Under the pieces are notes generated by a model, which worked only from the letters and a program-made list of their open reading frames with translations, was not told where the DNA came from and did no database searches. Source: Alphaproteobacteria bacterium (lineage in GTDB: Bacteria; Pseudomonadota; Alphaproteobacteria; UBA6615). Taken from it: a stretch of 64,000 nt of DNA. The position numbers were made by a program, and so were the translations under genes. How positions within the stretch are numbered: the stretch's first letter is position 1; the number at the start of each line of letters is the position of its first letter. The stretch lies in contig PBWR01000006.1 of assembly GCA_002727315.1 (NCBI GenBank), positions 186,001 through 250,000 of the forward strand, written 5' to 3'. Positions 45,109-54,734 of the stretch are shown one piece after another.

Positions 45109-46176
45109 ATGATCCAGCGAAAGTATCTGATATTCGTCGCCGGACTCTTGGTGATCGCCGCGGCCTGGACCGCGGGCTGGTTCTGGCTGGCGCAGAAAGT
45201 CGAAGCGGACATCGCCGAATTCGCCGCGCGCGGTGGGGCGGAAACCGTCGAACTGGCCTGGGATTCCGTCTCGATATCGGGCTTTCCGGTCCGCCTGAAC
45301 GCGCGGCTGGAAAAGCCGCGGGGGGTCTGGTCGGAGGACGGCCGCAAAATCGCCTGGACCGGCGCCAACGCGGTCATCGGATTCTTCTCCGAGGGCAGGG
45401 ATACGGTCTCGTTTGAGGCGCCGGGAACACATGAGTTCAACATTCGCCATGCGGGCGCCAGATTTAACGTCGATACGCAAAGTGACGATCTGCGTGGCCG
45501 GGTCGATTTCGGCGGCGATGGGCGCATGCACGGCCTTCGCGGTCTCGCGACCGGTGTGGCAATTCGGATCAACGACACGGGTTCGGCTGCCATCGGAAGC
45601 ATCGCGTTCGATTGGTCGCAGGCCGACGGAACGCCGACACCGGCGAGCGTCCACCCGGAGGACGTCGGGCAAACCGTTGCGTTCGTCCTGTCCGAAATCG
45701 ACATCGCGGACTCAAATCTCGACCCGAACGTTTCCCGCATCCTGGGAAGCCGGATCGCACGGTTTGCTGGTGACCTGTCGCTCCGTGGCGCGATCGAACC
45801 GGGCGACATCAACCCCGTCACCCTGTCTCGCTGGCGTGACGCGGGTGGAACGCTCGAACTGGAGAATGTGGATGTTTCCTGGGGGCCGCTGCGGCTCGCC
45901 GGTGAAGGCACGCTCGCCCTGGACCAGGCCTTGCAACCCGTCGGCGCGTTCACCGCTCGCGTCACCGGTCTCGACCGGCTAATAGACGTGCTGGAGCAGA
46001 CGGGTGAAATGAGGCCCCAGCAAGCCGCCATCGCGCGAATCGCGCTTGCCGTTCTGACCCGCGCTCCCGCGGGTGGAGGGCCACCGGAAGCGCGTGTGCC
46101 GGTGGCGATCCAGAACAGCGTCGTCTCGATCGGACCGGTGTCATTGCTGAAACTTGCACCGATTGCGTGGAACTAG
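45109..46176 (+). CDS. DUF2125 domain-containing protein
   Basis: A 355-residue protein with an N-terminal anchor (YLIFVAGLLVIAAAWTAGWF) and a beta-rich periplasmic body: WDSVSISGFPVRLNARLEKP, VSFEAPGTHEFNIRHAGARF and a repeated strand pattern to GSAAIGSIAFDWSQ. The DUF2125 family is alphaproteobacterial and resembles AsmA-like lipid-handling folds; function unknown. The stop TAG overlaps that of tyrA in CTAG. Confidence 0.88.
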   Translation: MIQRKYLIFVAGLLVIAAAWTAGWFWLAQKVEADIAEFAARGGAETVELAWDSVSISGFPVRLNARLEKPRGVWSEDGRKIAWTGANAVIGFFSEGRDTVSFEAPGTHEFNIRHAGARFNVDTQSDDLRGRVDFGGDGRMHGLRGLATGVAIRINDTGSAAIGSIAFDWSQADGTPTPASVHPEDVGQTVAFVLSEIDIADSNLDPNVSRILGSRIARFAGDLSLRGAIEPGDINPVTLSRWRDAGGTLELENVDVSWGPLRLAGEGTLALDQALQPVGAFTARVTGLDRLIDVLEQTGEMRPQQAAIARIALAVLTRAPAGGGPPEARVPVAIQNSVVSIGPVSLLKLAPIAWN

Positions 46177-47138
46177 GCCTCGTCTTCGGAGTCGCCGTTC
46201 TCGGTGTACTGAAACCGTCCGGCCTGGCCGGCCTCGATCACACCTCGCCGGATTTCGCGGGTGCGCGTGAACAGTTCGAACAACGCATCCCCGTCATCCC
46301 AGCGGATTGCACGTTGCAATGCGGTCAGGTCTTCGCTGAATCGGCCGAGCATTTCGAGCACGGCATCCTTGTTCAACAGGAAGACATCACGCCACATCAC
46401 CGGGTCGGAGGCCGCGATACGCGTAAAGTCGCGGAATCCGCCTGCCGAATATTTGATCACCTCGCGCGTCGTCACCACGTCGTCGTCCCGGGGCTGGGCC
46501 TCAAGCTCCGTCTCGAGGTCGGCAGCGGTCGCGACGATCGTGTAGGCGATCAGATGCGGCAAATGACTGGTGATCGCCAAAACGCGGTCGTGATGCTCCG
46601 CATCCATGATCTCGACATCGCTGCCCATACCGCGCCACAGGCTCGACAGACGTGCCACGGCCGCTTCATCGGCGCCCGGCGGCGGGGTGAGGATTGCAAA
46701 CCTGTCCTGGAACAGTTCTCCAAAGCCCGCCTCGGGCCCGGAATGTTCGGTGCCCGCGACCGGGTGTCCCGGTATCAGATGCACGCCCTCGGGCGTGTGC
46801 GGGCCCATAGCCTTCAGCACCGATCCCTTTACCGACCCGACATCGGTGACGATCGCACCGGGGCGAAGATGATCGCGCATCGCCTGCGCAACCGCGCCGC
46901 AGGCACCGACCGGAGTCGCCACCACGATCAGGTCGGCGTCTTCCACGGCCCCGGCCAGGGTATTGTGCATGCTGTCGACGATGTCCAATGCCACAGCGCG
47001 CGCGCGAATTTCGGAATCCGCATCGTGGCAGGCCACATGACCGGCCAGCCCGGCCGCCCGGATGGCGCGCGCGATCGAAGACCCGATCAGGCCGATGCCG
47101 ATGATGGCGACGCGTTCGAATGTCTCGGAACCGCTCAT
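46173..47138 (-). CDS. tyrA: prephenate/arogenate dehydrogenase family protein
   Basis: A 321-residue TyrA-type dehydrogenase: NAD(P)-binding VAIIGIGLIGSSIARAIRAA, then VVATPVGACGAVAQAM, the substrate region LIPGHPVAGTEHSGPEAGF and FAILTPPPGADEAAV, and C-terminal SHLPHLIAYTIVATAADLET with the catalytic His helix. It produces the tyrosine precursor. Start overlaps the hisC stop (ATGA). Confidence 0.92.
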   Translation of the reverse strand: MSGSETFERVAIIGIGLIGSSIARAIRAAGLAGHVACHDADSEIRARAVALDIVDSMHNTLAGAVEDADLIVVATPVGACGAVAQAMRDHLRPGAIVTDVGSVKGSVLKAMGPHTPEGVHLIPGHPVAGTEHSGPEAGFGELFQDRFAILTPPPGADEAAVARLSSLWRGMGSDVEIMDAEHHDRVLAITSHLPHLIAYTIVATAADLETELEAQPRDDDVVTTREVIKYSAGGFRDFTRIAASDPVMWRDVFLLNKDAVLEMLGRFSEDLTALQRAIRWDDGDALFELFTRTREIRRGVIEAGQAGRFQYTENGDSEDEA

Positions 47139-48226
47139 GATGACCCAACAAACTCCTGCAACGCGGCGACCACGTCTTCCATTTCCTCACGGGTTCCGAT
47201 CGACATGCGGACCCAGTCGGGAAGCCCGTAGCCGGCGACGCGCCGGGTCACGATCCCGCGTTCGAACAGGAACCGGTAAGCGGCCTCGGCATCTTTATCT
47301 ACCCCGGGCGAAAATCGAGTGATGACAAAATTACCAACCGACGGGTTCACTTCCAGCCCCAGCGCCTCAAGCTGAGACGTGAACCAGGGCAGCAATTCGG
47401 CATTGTGTTCGCGTGCGCGGTTGGTGTGCTCAACATCCGCAAGCGCTGCGATCCCGGCAGCAATCGCCGGCGACGAAACATTGAACGGCGGCCGCACCCG
47501 ATCGAGAATCTCGATGATCTCGGCCGGCCCATAGGCCCAGCCGATCCTGAGGCTCGCCAGGGCATAGATCTTGGAGAAGGTCCGGGTCATCACGACGTTC
47601 GATGAATCGTGAACCAGCGCCATGCCCGGCTCGTAATCCTGCGCAGTCACGTATTCTGCATAGGCGGCATCCAGCACCAGCAGCACTTCTTCGCGCAGCC
47701 CCTCGTGCAGCCGGCGCAGCTCGTCACGACCAAGATAGGTCCCGGTCGGGTTGTTGGGATTGGCCAGGAACACGATGCGCGTGCGCTCGCTGACGCAACC
47801 CAGAATGGCGTCGACATCTGCCGTCAGGTTCGTCTCGGGCGCTGCGACCGGCGTCGCGCCCACACTCAGCGTCGCGATCGGGTACATCGTGAAACCGTGC
47901 TCGCTGTAAACGGTCTCGTCTCCCGGCCCGGCATAAGCCAGCGCGAGCAAATCGATGATCTGATCCGACCCGCAGCCACAAATGATCCGCTCCGCGTCCA
48001 GCCCGTGATGCTCGGCCAGTGCCTGACGCAATGAACGTGCGTCGATCTCGGGATAGCGGTGGGTTCCCTCGCTGGCCCCGGAATAGGCCTCCATGGCACG
48101 CCAGGACGGCCCGAACGCGCTCTCGTTCGAACTGATAACAATACGGTCTTCACCACCCGATCCGACTTCACTGCCGGCATAGGGCGTGATCTGAAGCACA
48201 CCGGGTCTGGCTTTCGGCGGTGACAC
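47135..48226 (-). CDS. hisC: histidinol-phosphate aminotransferase
   Basis: A 363-residue class I/II PLP aminotransferase: SSNESAFGPSWRAMEAY near the N-terminus, LANPNNPTGTYLGRDEL, VLDAAYAEY with the cofactor Asp, and TRTFSKIYALASLRIGWAYG with the PLP Lys. Besides histidine synthesis such copies placed with tyrA often also serve phenylalanine and tyrosine. GTG start follows the chorismate mutase TAG with no gap. Confidence 0.92.
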   Translation of the reverse strand: MSPPKARPGVLQITPYAGSEVGSGGEDRIVISSNESAFGPSWRAMEAYSGASEGTHRYPEIDARSLRQALAEHHGLDAERIICGCGSDQIIDLLALAYAGPGDETVYSEHGFTMYPIATLSVGATPVAAPETNLTADVDAILGCVSERTRIVFLANPNNPTGTYLGRDELRRLHEGLREEVLLVLDAAYAEYVTAQDYEPGMALVHDSSNVVMTRTFSKIYALASLRIGWAYGPAEIIEILDRVRPPFNVSSPAIAAGIAALADVEHTNRAREHNAELLPWFTSQLEALGLEVNPSVGNFVITRFSPGVDKDAEAAYRFLFERGIVTRRVAGYGLPDWVRMSIGTREEMEDVVAALQEFVGSS

Positions 48227-49096
48227 CTAATCTGCTCCCATTTCGTTTTGCGACAGGGATGGCTGCGCAAAGGCACCCAGCCAACGCACCTCCGCGCCCC
48301 CGACCGATTCGGCGGCCGCGCGCAGCCGCGTGTCCGCACCACCGAGAAAGCCTTCGGTTTCGACGATATATACACAACCGGCCGACGCCTGCTGATCTTC
48401 AACGACAGACTGCGGATCGACCACAATTCCGTTCGCCACGAACGCCGTCACGAGCGTGTCGCCTTCAACAGCATCGCGGCAGCGAATCATCAGGACACTT
48501 CGGTCGTCACCGGAGTCTTCGGGCTCGGAAGATGCCAGCACAAACGTGGCAGCTTCCGGTTCCGGATCCGCCCCGGCCAGCATCGGCCACGGCAAGCGCG
48601 CCACGACGTGAACTGATGGCGCATCCGGCATCCGGTTCCACCAGCCTGATGCCCCCTCGGACTGCGGCAGCGGCACCAGCCCCACCGAAACATCTCCTTC
48701 GGCAACCGCATCGACGACCGCATCCGCGGTTTCCAAGCGTGCGGTCCGGGCATTCAGGCCAAAGTTTCCATTGGCCAGGCGCAAAGCGGAGCCGTGACCT
48801 TCCAGCGGGCAGTAACCGACGATCAATTCACCCTGTAGTCGAATCGCGGACGCAATAATCTCGCGCCACACCCGCACGATGGTTTCGGCCGGCAGCGGCC
48901 CGCGATGGCGGGCCAGAAGCCGGCGCAACAGTTGCGCTTCTCGCGCCGGACGAAACGAGACCTGACCGTCGGCTGCCTTCCGGCGACCGATTTCGGTCAC
49001 GACTTCGCCGCGCCGCATCAACAGGTCATGCAGCTGTTCGTCGATGGAATCGATCTCGCGGCGCAGCGCCGCCAGATCATCTGGCGTGTTGCTCAT
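48227..49096 (-). CDS. chorismate mutase (AroQ) with prephenate dehydratase-like C-domain
   Basis: A 289-residue protein. Residues about 7-90 are an AroQ helical mutase: LAALRREIDSIDEQLHDLLM, RPAREAQLLRRLLARHRGPL, and VRVWREIIASAIRLQGEL. The rest resembles a degenerate dehydratase-like or ACT-like region (GLVPLPQSEGASGWW; VYIVETEGFLGGADTRLRA), typical of alphaproteobacterial chorismate mutases without clear dehydratase activity. First gene of the operon with hisC and tyrA. Start ATG 49096; the frame is open to 49171. Confidence 0.88.
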   Translation of the reverse strand: MSNTPDDLAALRREIDSIDEQLHDLLMRRGEVVTEIGRRKAADGQVSFRPAREAQLLRRLLARHRGPLPAETIVRVWREIIASAIRLQGELIVGYCPLEGHGSALRLANGNFGLNARTARLETADAVVDAVAEGDVSVGLVPLPQSEGASGWWNRMPDAPSVHVVARLPWPMLAGADPEPEAATFVLASSEPEDSGDDRSVLMIRCRDAVEGDTLVTAFVANGIVVDPQSVVEDQQASAGCVYIVETEGFLGGADTRLRAAAESVGGAEVRWLGAFAQPSLSQNEMGAD

Positions 49097-49164
49097 GGTC
49101 TCGCACTTCCGGGAAAAAGCGGCCAAGGTTGTATCGCTAGACCGCGGTTTTGGCAAAGAAATCG

Positions 49165-49194
49165 TTGACACCCCTCATGAGGGCCACATAGCTA
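49165..49194 (+). promoter_or_regulatory. candidate sigma-70-type promoter of metX
   Basis: A perfect -35 TTGACA at 49165-49170 is followed after 17-18 bases by ATAGCT/TAGCTA at 49188-49194. The metX start is 60 bases downstream. No ribosome site stronger than the usual background precedes ATG 49254. Confidence 0.5.
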
Positions 49195-49253
49195 TGCGCC
49201 CGTCGCAAGGGCAAGGTCCCGAGCGGCACTGGCCCAAAACCATGCACTAGACG

Positions 49254-50465
49254 ATGGCGAACAGCGAAGACAATGGCGTCGCGAACGCCGGCGAGGCAAT
49301 CGCGGTTGAACCGGTGGTGACCGACCTGCCGGGCCATCAGCTCGTGCTGGGGGCGGACGAACCCCTGCGCCTGGCATCCGGGCAATTGCTTGGGCCATTC
49401 ACGGTCGCCTACCAGACATACGGCACGCTGAACGCAGAGAAATCCAACGCGATTCTGGTCTGCCACGCGCTGACGGGCGACCAATATGTGTCAGAGCCCC
49501 ATCCCGTGACCGGAAGGGCGGGATGGTGGAGCGGGGTCGTTGGGGCCGGGCTGACGATCGATACAGACGATTACTTCGTCATCTGCGTCAATGTCCTGGG
49601 CGGCTGCATGGGTACCGCCGGACCCAAGGATATCAATCCAAAAACGGGCACACCGTTCGGCCTGGATTTCCCGGTTATCACCATCACCGACATGGTAGCC
49701 GCGCAGAAGCGCGTGGTCGAGCATTTGGGCATCGAAAAACTATTCGCTGTCATCGGCGGATCCATGGGAGCCATGCAAACCCTGGAATGGGCCTCGCGCT
49801 ATCCCGAGATGGTGTTCTGCGCGATCCCAATTGCTGGTGCTGCACGTCATTCAGCGCAGAACATCGCCTTTCACGAGGTCGGACGGCAGGCCATCATGGC
49901 CGACCCGAGCTGGCATGGTGGTGACTATTACAGTCAGGACACGGGCCCGCGCCGCGGACTTTCGGTGGCCCGGATGGCGGCGCATATCACCTATCTGTCC
50001 GATTCCGCCCTGCATACGAAGTTCGGCCGGAACCTCCAGGATCGCCAGGCGATCACGTTCGGGTTCGACGCGGATTTCCAGATCGAAAGCTACCTGCGCC
50101 ACCAGGGCAGCACGTTCGTCGAGCGGTTCGACGCGAACTCGTACCTCTACATCACCCGCGCCATGGACTATTTCGACATGGCAGCGGAATACGGCGACAA
50201 TCTGCCGGCTGCGTTCAAGAATTCGCAGGTCCGTTTCTGCCTTGTCAGTTTCACCTCCGACTGGCTTTTCCCGACCAGCGAGTCTCGCCAGATCGTGTAT
50301 GCATTGAATGCAGTGGCGGCGTCGGTCAGCTTTGTCGAGATCGAGACCGAGTCTGGCCACGATGCCTTCCTTCTGGAGGAGCCAGAATTTCATCGCATTC
50401 TTGCGGGCTTCCTGCGTGGCGCGGCCGAACAGCGCGGCCTTAACGGCAAGGCTGCGACCCCATGA
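49254..50465 (+). CDS. metX: homoserine O-acyltransferase (MetX)
   Basis: A 403-residue alpha/beta hydrolase-fold acyltransferase. [39 protein letters not shown], the nucleophile S170 in [14 protein letters not shown], the Asp in [14 protein letters not shown] and the His in [12 protein letters not shown] form the full triad. It makes O-acyl-homoserine; acetyl or succinyl cannot be told by eye. Coupled to metW. Confidence 0.94.
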   Translation: MANSEDNGVANAGEAIAVEPVVTDLPGHQLVLGADEPLRLASGQLLGPFTVAYQTYGTLNAEKSNAILVCHALTGDQYVSEPHPVTGRAGWWSGVVGAGLTIDTDDYFVICVNVLGGCMGTAGPKDINPKTGTPFGLDFPVITITDMVAAQKRVVEHLGIEKLFAVIGGSMGAMQTLEWASRYPEMVFCAIPIAGAARHSAQNIAFHEVGRQAIMADPSWHGGDYYSQDTGPRRGLSVARMAAHITYLSDSALHTKFGRNLQDRQAITFGFDADFQIESYLRHQGSTFVERFDANSYLYITRAMDYFDMAAEYGDNLPAAFKNSQVRFCLVSFTSDWLFPTSESRQIVYALNAVAASVSFVEIETESGHDAFLLEEPEFHRILAGFLRGAAEQRGLNGKAATP

Positions 50466-51094
50466 ACCGGCTGGATTCTATGAACGGATCGCGTATTCGC
50501 GTCGATCAAAAGCTGATCGCGGACATGATCACGCCGGGTAGCCGCGTGCTCGATGTCGGTTGTGGCGACGGTGTCCTGCTGGACCTGCTGGTCGCCGAGA
50601 AGCGGGTCGACGGCCGCGGGATTGAGCTGAGCCAGGAGGGTGTGAACACCTGTGTGTCACACGGCCTTGCGGTGGTGCAGGGCGATGCCGAAACCGACCT
50701 CAACAACTACCCCGACGATGCCTTCAATTTCGTGATCCTGTCCCAGACACTACCCGCCATCTACGATGTCAAAGGCGTGCTCCGGGAAATGCTGCGGATC
50801 GGACGATACGCCGTGGTGAGTTTTCCGAATTTTGGCTACTGGCGGGTGCGTACTGGATTGCTGTTGAGCGGCCGAAGTCCCGTGTCCAGCAACCTCCCCC
50901 ATGCCTGGTACGAATCCCCCAATATCCGCTTCTTCACACTGACGGACTTTGTGGGCTTGCTGGACGAGCTCGAGCTCAACGCACAACAGATCATCACGAT
51001 CGACCGGCGCGACCAGGCGCAAAGCCGTCAGCAGATCGGCATCTGGACGAACCTACTTACCGAGCAGGCGGTATTCCTGATCGGACGCAGTTAG
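50462..51094 (+). CDS. metW: methionine biosynthesis protein MetW
   Basis: A 210-residue methyltransferase-fold protein: [49 protein letters not shown] and the MetW-specific [20 protein letters not shown] and [19 protein letters not shown]. MetW is the obligate partner of MetX in many proteobacteria. Start overlaps the metX stop (ATGA). Confidence 0.94.
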   Translation: MNRLDSMNGSRIRVDQKLIADMITPGSRVLDVGCGDGVLLDLLVAEKRVDGRGIELSQEGVNTCVSHGLAVVQGDAETDLNNYPDDAFNFVILSQTLPAIYDVKGVLREMLRIGRYAVVSFPNFGYWRVRTGLLLSGRSPVSSNLPHAWYESPNIRFFTLTDFVGLLDELELNAQQIITIDRRDQAQSRQQIGIWTNLLTEQAVFLIGRS

Positions 51095-51836
51095 CGCCCC
51101 GACACATCGATCCCGCCGAGGCTGGCACCGTCGCATAGCTTCTGCGGCGCGCCTTGGCGCCTGCCGGCACACCGCCATAGATCTGCTTCGTCACCTCTAC
51201 AATTGCGACGCCCCCGACAGGGTTGAGCCACCGCATTCCGATCCGTTCCCATGCAGGCGCTGCCGAAAGCCAGAAGCGACGCCGCGAGGGCGGGAAAAAC
51301 AACGCGCGTGTCTCACGAACCGGTGTGAACATGGACTGGCGCAGGGCCCGATTGAGCTGCATCGGTGAATAGGGATGGCCATGCCCGAACGGCGTGTGGT
51401 CGGTGCGTGCCCATATGGAACGTCGGTTGGGGACGGCAACGATCATGCGCCCGCCGTCCGACAAGATGCGCCACATCTCGCGCAGCATCAGATGGGCGTT
51501 CTCGCTGTGCTCGAGCCCGTGGACGATCAGGACACGGTCGATCGACAGGTCGGGCAGCGGAATCTCGTCTTCGCGCGCCACCGTGGCGAGATTGCGCTCG
51601 CTGTTGGTCCGTTCGGGCCAGGCCATCACCCCGATACGAGTCGGCATGATGGCCGTAACCCGCGCCGCCTCGTCCATGAACGGCCGTAGGTAGGGCGTAG
51701 CGTAGCCGAAGCCTGCCATCGACATGCCTCGCAAATCCGGCCAAAGCGCGCGCACCTGGCGCCTCACCATGCGCCGCGCGGCCGAACCCAGGCTGGTGGC
51801 ATAGAAATCACGCAGATCAACGACATCCAGGTTCAT
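51057..51836 (-). CDS. class I SAM-dependent methyltransferase
   Basis: About 259 residues. Motif I is MAGFGYATPYLRPFMDE, an unusual form without GxGxG; IDRVLIVHGLEHSENAHLML and MWRILSDGGRMIVAVPNRRS are the later motifs. Such diverged members lie beside metXW or gloB in alphaproteobacteria. The last about 27 residues overlap the metW 3' end by 38 bases and read poorly; in the frame shifted by one base the tail [17 protein letters not shown] stops at 51091, overlapping the metW stop in the way other convergent pairs do here, so a small frameshift is possible. Confidence 0.8.
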   Translation of the reverse strand: MNLDVVDLRDFYATSLGSAARRMVRRQVRALWPDLRGMSMAGFGYATPYLRPFMDEAARVTAIMPTRIGVMAWPERTNSERNLATVAREDEIPLPDLSIDRVLIVHGLEHSENAHLMLREMWRILSDGGRMIVAVPNRRSIWARTDHTPFGHGHPYSPMQLNRALRQSMFTPVRETRALFFPPSRRRFWLSAAPAWERIGMRWLNPVGGVAIVEVTKQIYGGVPAGAKARRRSYATVPASAGSMCRGANCVRSGIPPAR

Positions 51837-51944
51837 GGCGCGACGTTAACATACGGAGATCGGCCCTGCTGCCAACGCAATTCTGTTCCACACCCGCCGT
51901 GTGTATTCTGCGTCTCAACACAATCCCGCAAGCAGGATGAGACC

Positions 51945-52547
51945 ATGAAACTGATCTATTCCGAGGCATCGCCTTATGCGCGAAAGGCCCGCGCGGCAGC
52001 TATCGAGACGGGGCTCGCCGACAGCATCGAAACAGAAGCCATCAACCCGTGGGAAGACCCGGCGGGTTACAGGGATCTCAATCCGGTCGGCAAGGTCCCC
52101 GCCCTCATCCGCGACGACGGGCCGCCGCTCTACCAGTCCAACATCGTGTGTGAGTATTTCGATGCACATGGCACCACGAAGATCTACCCGGACCCGGGCC
52201 CTCCCCGCTGGACGGCGATGCGGCAACTCGCGGCGGCCGACGGCATACTCGACGCCTCGGTCCATGAACGCATGGAGATGATGTTCCATGAAGGCGATGC
52301 GGCATCGCAGACCTTCATCGATCGCCAGGAACTGTCGGTCGACCAGGCGCTCGATCAACTCGAGGCCGAGGCCGGCGACCTCGACGGACCGGTCACCATC
52401 GGCCAGGTCGCCGGCGCCTGCGCACTGGGATATCGCGACTTTCGCTTCGCCGACAATGACTGGCGGGACGGTCGGCCAAATCTGACCGCCTGGTTCGCGG
52501 AGTTCTCCAAGCGGCCGTCGATCGAAAACACGCGACCGGACGCATGA
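51945..52547 (+). CDS. glutathione S-transferase family protein (YibF-like)
   Basis: A 200-residue GST: MKLIYSEASPYARKARAAAI with the conserved SPYARK, NPVGKVPALIRDDG and YQSNIVCEYFDA for glutathione binding, and a helical C-domain with TIGQVAGACALGYRDFRF. It is unrelated in detail to the tandem pair at 10.8-12.3 kb. Stop overlaps the start of the broken cupin gene. Confidence 0.88.
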   Translation: MKLIYSEASPYARKARAAAIETGLADSIETEAINPWEDPAGYRDLNPVGKVPALIRDDGPPLYQSNIVCEYFDAHGTTKIYPDPGPPRWTAMRQLAAADGILDASVHERMEMMFHEGDAASQTFIDRQELSVDQALDQLEAEAGDLDGPVTIGQVAGACALGYRDFRFADNDWRDGRPNLTAWFAEFSKRPSIENTRPDA

Positions 52548-52978
52548 CGACCAAGGCGCGCAGCATGTCCGCGGACGAGGTGATCACCCTGCTCGGCCTG
52601 GAGCCCCACCCGGAAGGCGGGCATTTCGTCGAGACGTTCCGGGACGCGGGGACCGACGCGGATACGCGCAGCCCCGGCACAGCAATCTAGCACCTGCTGC
52701 GCGAAGGTGAGCATTCGGCCTGGCACCGTGTCACCGATGCTTCAGAGATCTGGCACTGGTATGCGGGCGCACCGCTGGAACTCTCGATCGCCGCGCCAGG
52801 GAAGCCGGCACACACACTGACACTGGGTGCCGATCTTGCCGGCGGCGAACGGCTTCAGGTGCCGGTTCCGGCCGGCCATTGGCAATCGGCTCGATCGCGC
52901 GGCGCGTGGACGCTCGTCGGCTGCACGGTGGCGCCGGGTTTCGAGTTCGCATCCTTTGAGATGGCGCCCGGGGATTAG
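52544..52978 (+). pseudogene. cupin (DUF985 / YML079-like) with an in-frame TAG
   Basis: Starts at ATG overlapping the GST stop. ADEVITLLGLEPHPEGGHFV is the typical N-terminus. After GTAI a TAG at 52688 interrupts, then HLLREGEHSAWHRVTDASEI and WHWYAGAPLELS continue in the same frame to a stop at 52976. Homologues have Tyr at the broken position (AIYxLL). Without the TAG the protein is 144 residues, normal for the family. Its stop overlaps that of the LysE-like gene. Confidence 0.8.
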
Positions 52979-53631
52979 TAGAAGAACGACGTCAGGAGCG
53001 CGTAGATTCCGAAGCCCGCGAGGATGGCGGCGACCATCCGGTCCATCCAGATCTGATATGTCCCGTCGACAACCGGCCGGAAGATGCTAGCGGTCGACGA
53101 CAGCGCGATCCACCACACTGCGGATCCGGCAAACACGCCGACAACGAGGATCGAAGCGTTCCCGATAGAGCGGCCCGCCTCGGTGAACCCGAGCGTCGCG
53201 AGCAGTCCGGCAAATGCAACAAAGGTGATCGGGTTGGTGATCGCCAGCATGAAGGTCGAGATGAAATCCTTGACCAGACTGTGGGTCACGATGCGCCCTT
53301 CGACCTTCGAAGTGTCGGGACCTTTCGATGCCCCCCCGCGCATTATGGCCATCACGGTGCGCAATGCCAGCAACAGCAACACAATGCCGCCGACGGTGCG
53401 CAGGGCTGCCTGGTTGCCGGTGATCCAGTCCTCGACGGCCGTGATGCCGAATGCCGCGACGGCACCGTAGAGCGCATCTCCGAACGCGGCTCCGAGCCCG
53501 GAGATCAGGCCGTGCATGCGACCCTGGGAAATCGTCCGCTGGACGCACAACACGCCGACCGGCCCGACCGGCAAGGCCAGGAAGAATCCAAAGACAAGGC
53601 CCTGAATCAAAATATAGTCGGTTACTGCCAA
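52975..53631 (-). CDS. LysE/RhtB family translocator
   Basis: About 218 residues with six helices. GLVFGFFLALPVGPVGVLCV is the family N-terminus and GLISGLGAAFGDALYGAVAA the second signature; TFMLAITNPITFVAFAGLL carries the conserved NP. Exports amino acids or related compounds. TTG at 53631 starts right at the first helix with AGGA upstream; ATG at 53679 or 53694 would add a hydrophilic leader. Confidence 0.86.
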   Translation of the reverse strand: MAVTDYILIQGLVFGFFLALPVGPVGVLCVQRTISQGRMHGLISGLGAAFGDALYGAVAAFGITAVEDWITGNQAALRTVGGIVLLLLALRTVMAIMRGGASKGPDTSKVEGRIVTHSLVKDFISTFMLAITNPITFVAFAGLLATLGFTEAGRSIGNASILVVGVFAGSAVWWIALSSTASIFRPVVDGTYQIWMDRMVAAILAGFGIYALLTSFFY

Positions 53632-53730
53632 ACCGCAGGCGTCCTGTTTGCCTTGAAGCCCGAATCGAACACGGGCCATCCCCACATCGTTCATAACAGA
53701 TTCCCGGCCGCGGCAAAAAGCCGGACGGGA

Positions 53731-54609
53731 TCAGTCGATCGATTGTGCGACGAAACGTTGCGCGGGCGCCGCGATCGCGTCACGCGCCGCGACGAGTTCC
53801 ATCTCGGCGCTGTCGCGTCGGGCCGTCTCGTAGAGGATTGCGTGGAGGATGTTCGCGCAACGCTCCAGGGATTGCGGGAGGCTTCCGGTCTCGACGATGC
53901 CCGAGGCGAAAAGAGCGGTCGCCAGATCTCCCACCCCGTGCGGTGCCACCGTGAAGTTGTGTCTCGGCGTTTCTATCCACCAGGTCTGAGCCTCATCAAA
54001 TGCGAGCACCCCGATACTTGCGGTGGCCAAATCACGATGCTCCACGCTGGTCACCAACATCCGGGCGCCATCGCGCATCCGTGCCAGCAACCCGCGACCG
54101 GCCGCCACGATCTCGCCTAAAGACGCATCATGGAGCGCACCGGGTTCGGCCTCGCACAACACCTCAAGTTCGAACAGGTTGGGTGTCAGGAGATCGGCAA
54201 GCGGCAACCCGTCGGATCGAAACCAGTCAGCGATATCGCTGTCGACATAGACACCGGTGTCGCGGTCACCGATCACCGGATCACAGCAGTAAAGCGTGTC
54301 GTCTGCCGCGGCGTGCACCTTGGCGACGGTATCGGCGACCACGTCACCCACACCGCGTGAACCCATATACCCGCTGATCAACAGCTCACAGCCGGCAAAC
54401 CCGCCCCTCCGCGCGAGGCCGTCCAGCAGTTCCCGGACCTCGTCGGCAGGCATCACACGCGCGGCGAAGTCGGGATAGCCGGGATGGTTCGCCGCCACAA
54501 TCGTCGGCACCGCCCAGACCGTGTGGCCGAGGCACTGGAGGGGAAAGGCGATCGCCGAATTGCCGACGTGACCGAACGTCACCTGGGATTGGATCGATAG
54601 AATATGCAT
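53731..54609 (-). CDS. pdxY: pyridoxal kinase
   Basis: A 292-residue ribokinase-fold enzyme: MHILSIQSQVTFGHVGNSAI, the GYMGSRGVGDVV region, CCDPVIGDRDTGVYVDSDIA, TPNLFELEVLC and the C-terminal HGVGDLATALFASGIV with the catalytic Asp (GxGD). It phosphorylates pyridoxal in the vitamin B6 salvage pathway. ATG 54609 is chosen over an earlier TTG because it opens the conserved strand. Confidence 0.92.
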   Translation of the reverse strand: MHILSIQSQVTFGHVGNSAIAFPLQCLGHTVWAVPTIVAANHPGYPDFAARVMPADEVRELLDGLARRGGFAGCELLISGYMGSRGVGDVVADTVAKVHAAADDTLYCCDPVIGDRDTGVYVDSDIADWFRSDGLPLADLLTPNLFELEVLCEAEPGALHDASLGEIVAAGRGLLARMRDGARMLVTSVEHRDLATASIGVLAFDEAQTWWIETPRHNFTVAPHGVGDLATALFASGIVETGSLPQSLERCANILHAILYETARRDSAEMELVAARDAIAAPAQRFVAQSID

Positions 54610-54734
54610 GCCCGCACACTGTATCGGCCGCAAACCCGGCCGGGCGCAAGAATTCGTTTGACCGACGCGATTCCGCGTTGATACCTGTCGAATATTGATC
54701 TGCCTGGATGCGGGGCCCGGTTACAGATGCCTGG

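Noticed and set aside
49097-49253. SAM-II or similar riboswitch before metX
   Set aside because: Known alphaproteobacterial met leaders carry such elements, but the conserved core was not found here; only a promoter is visible.
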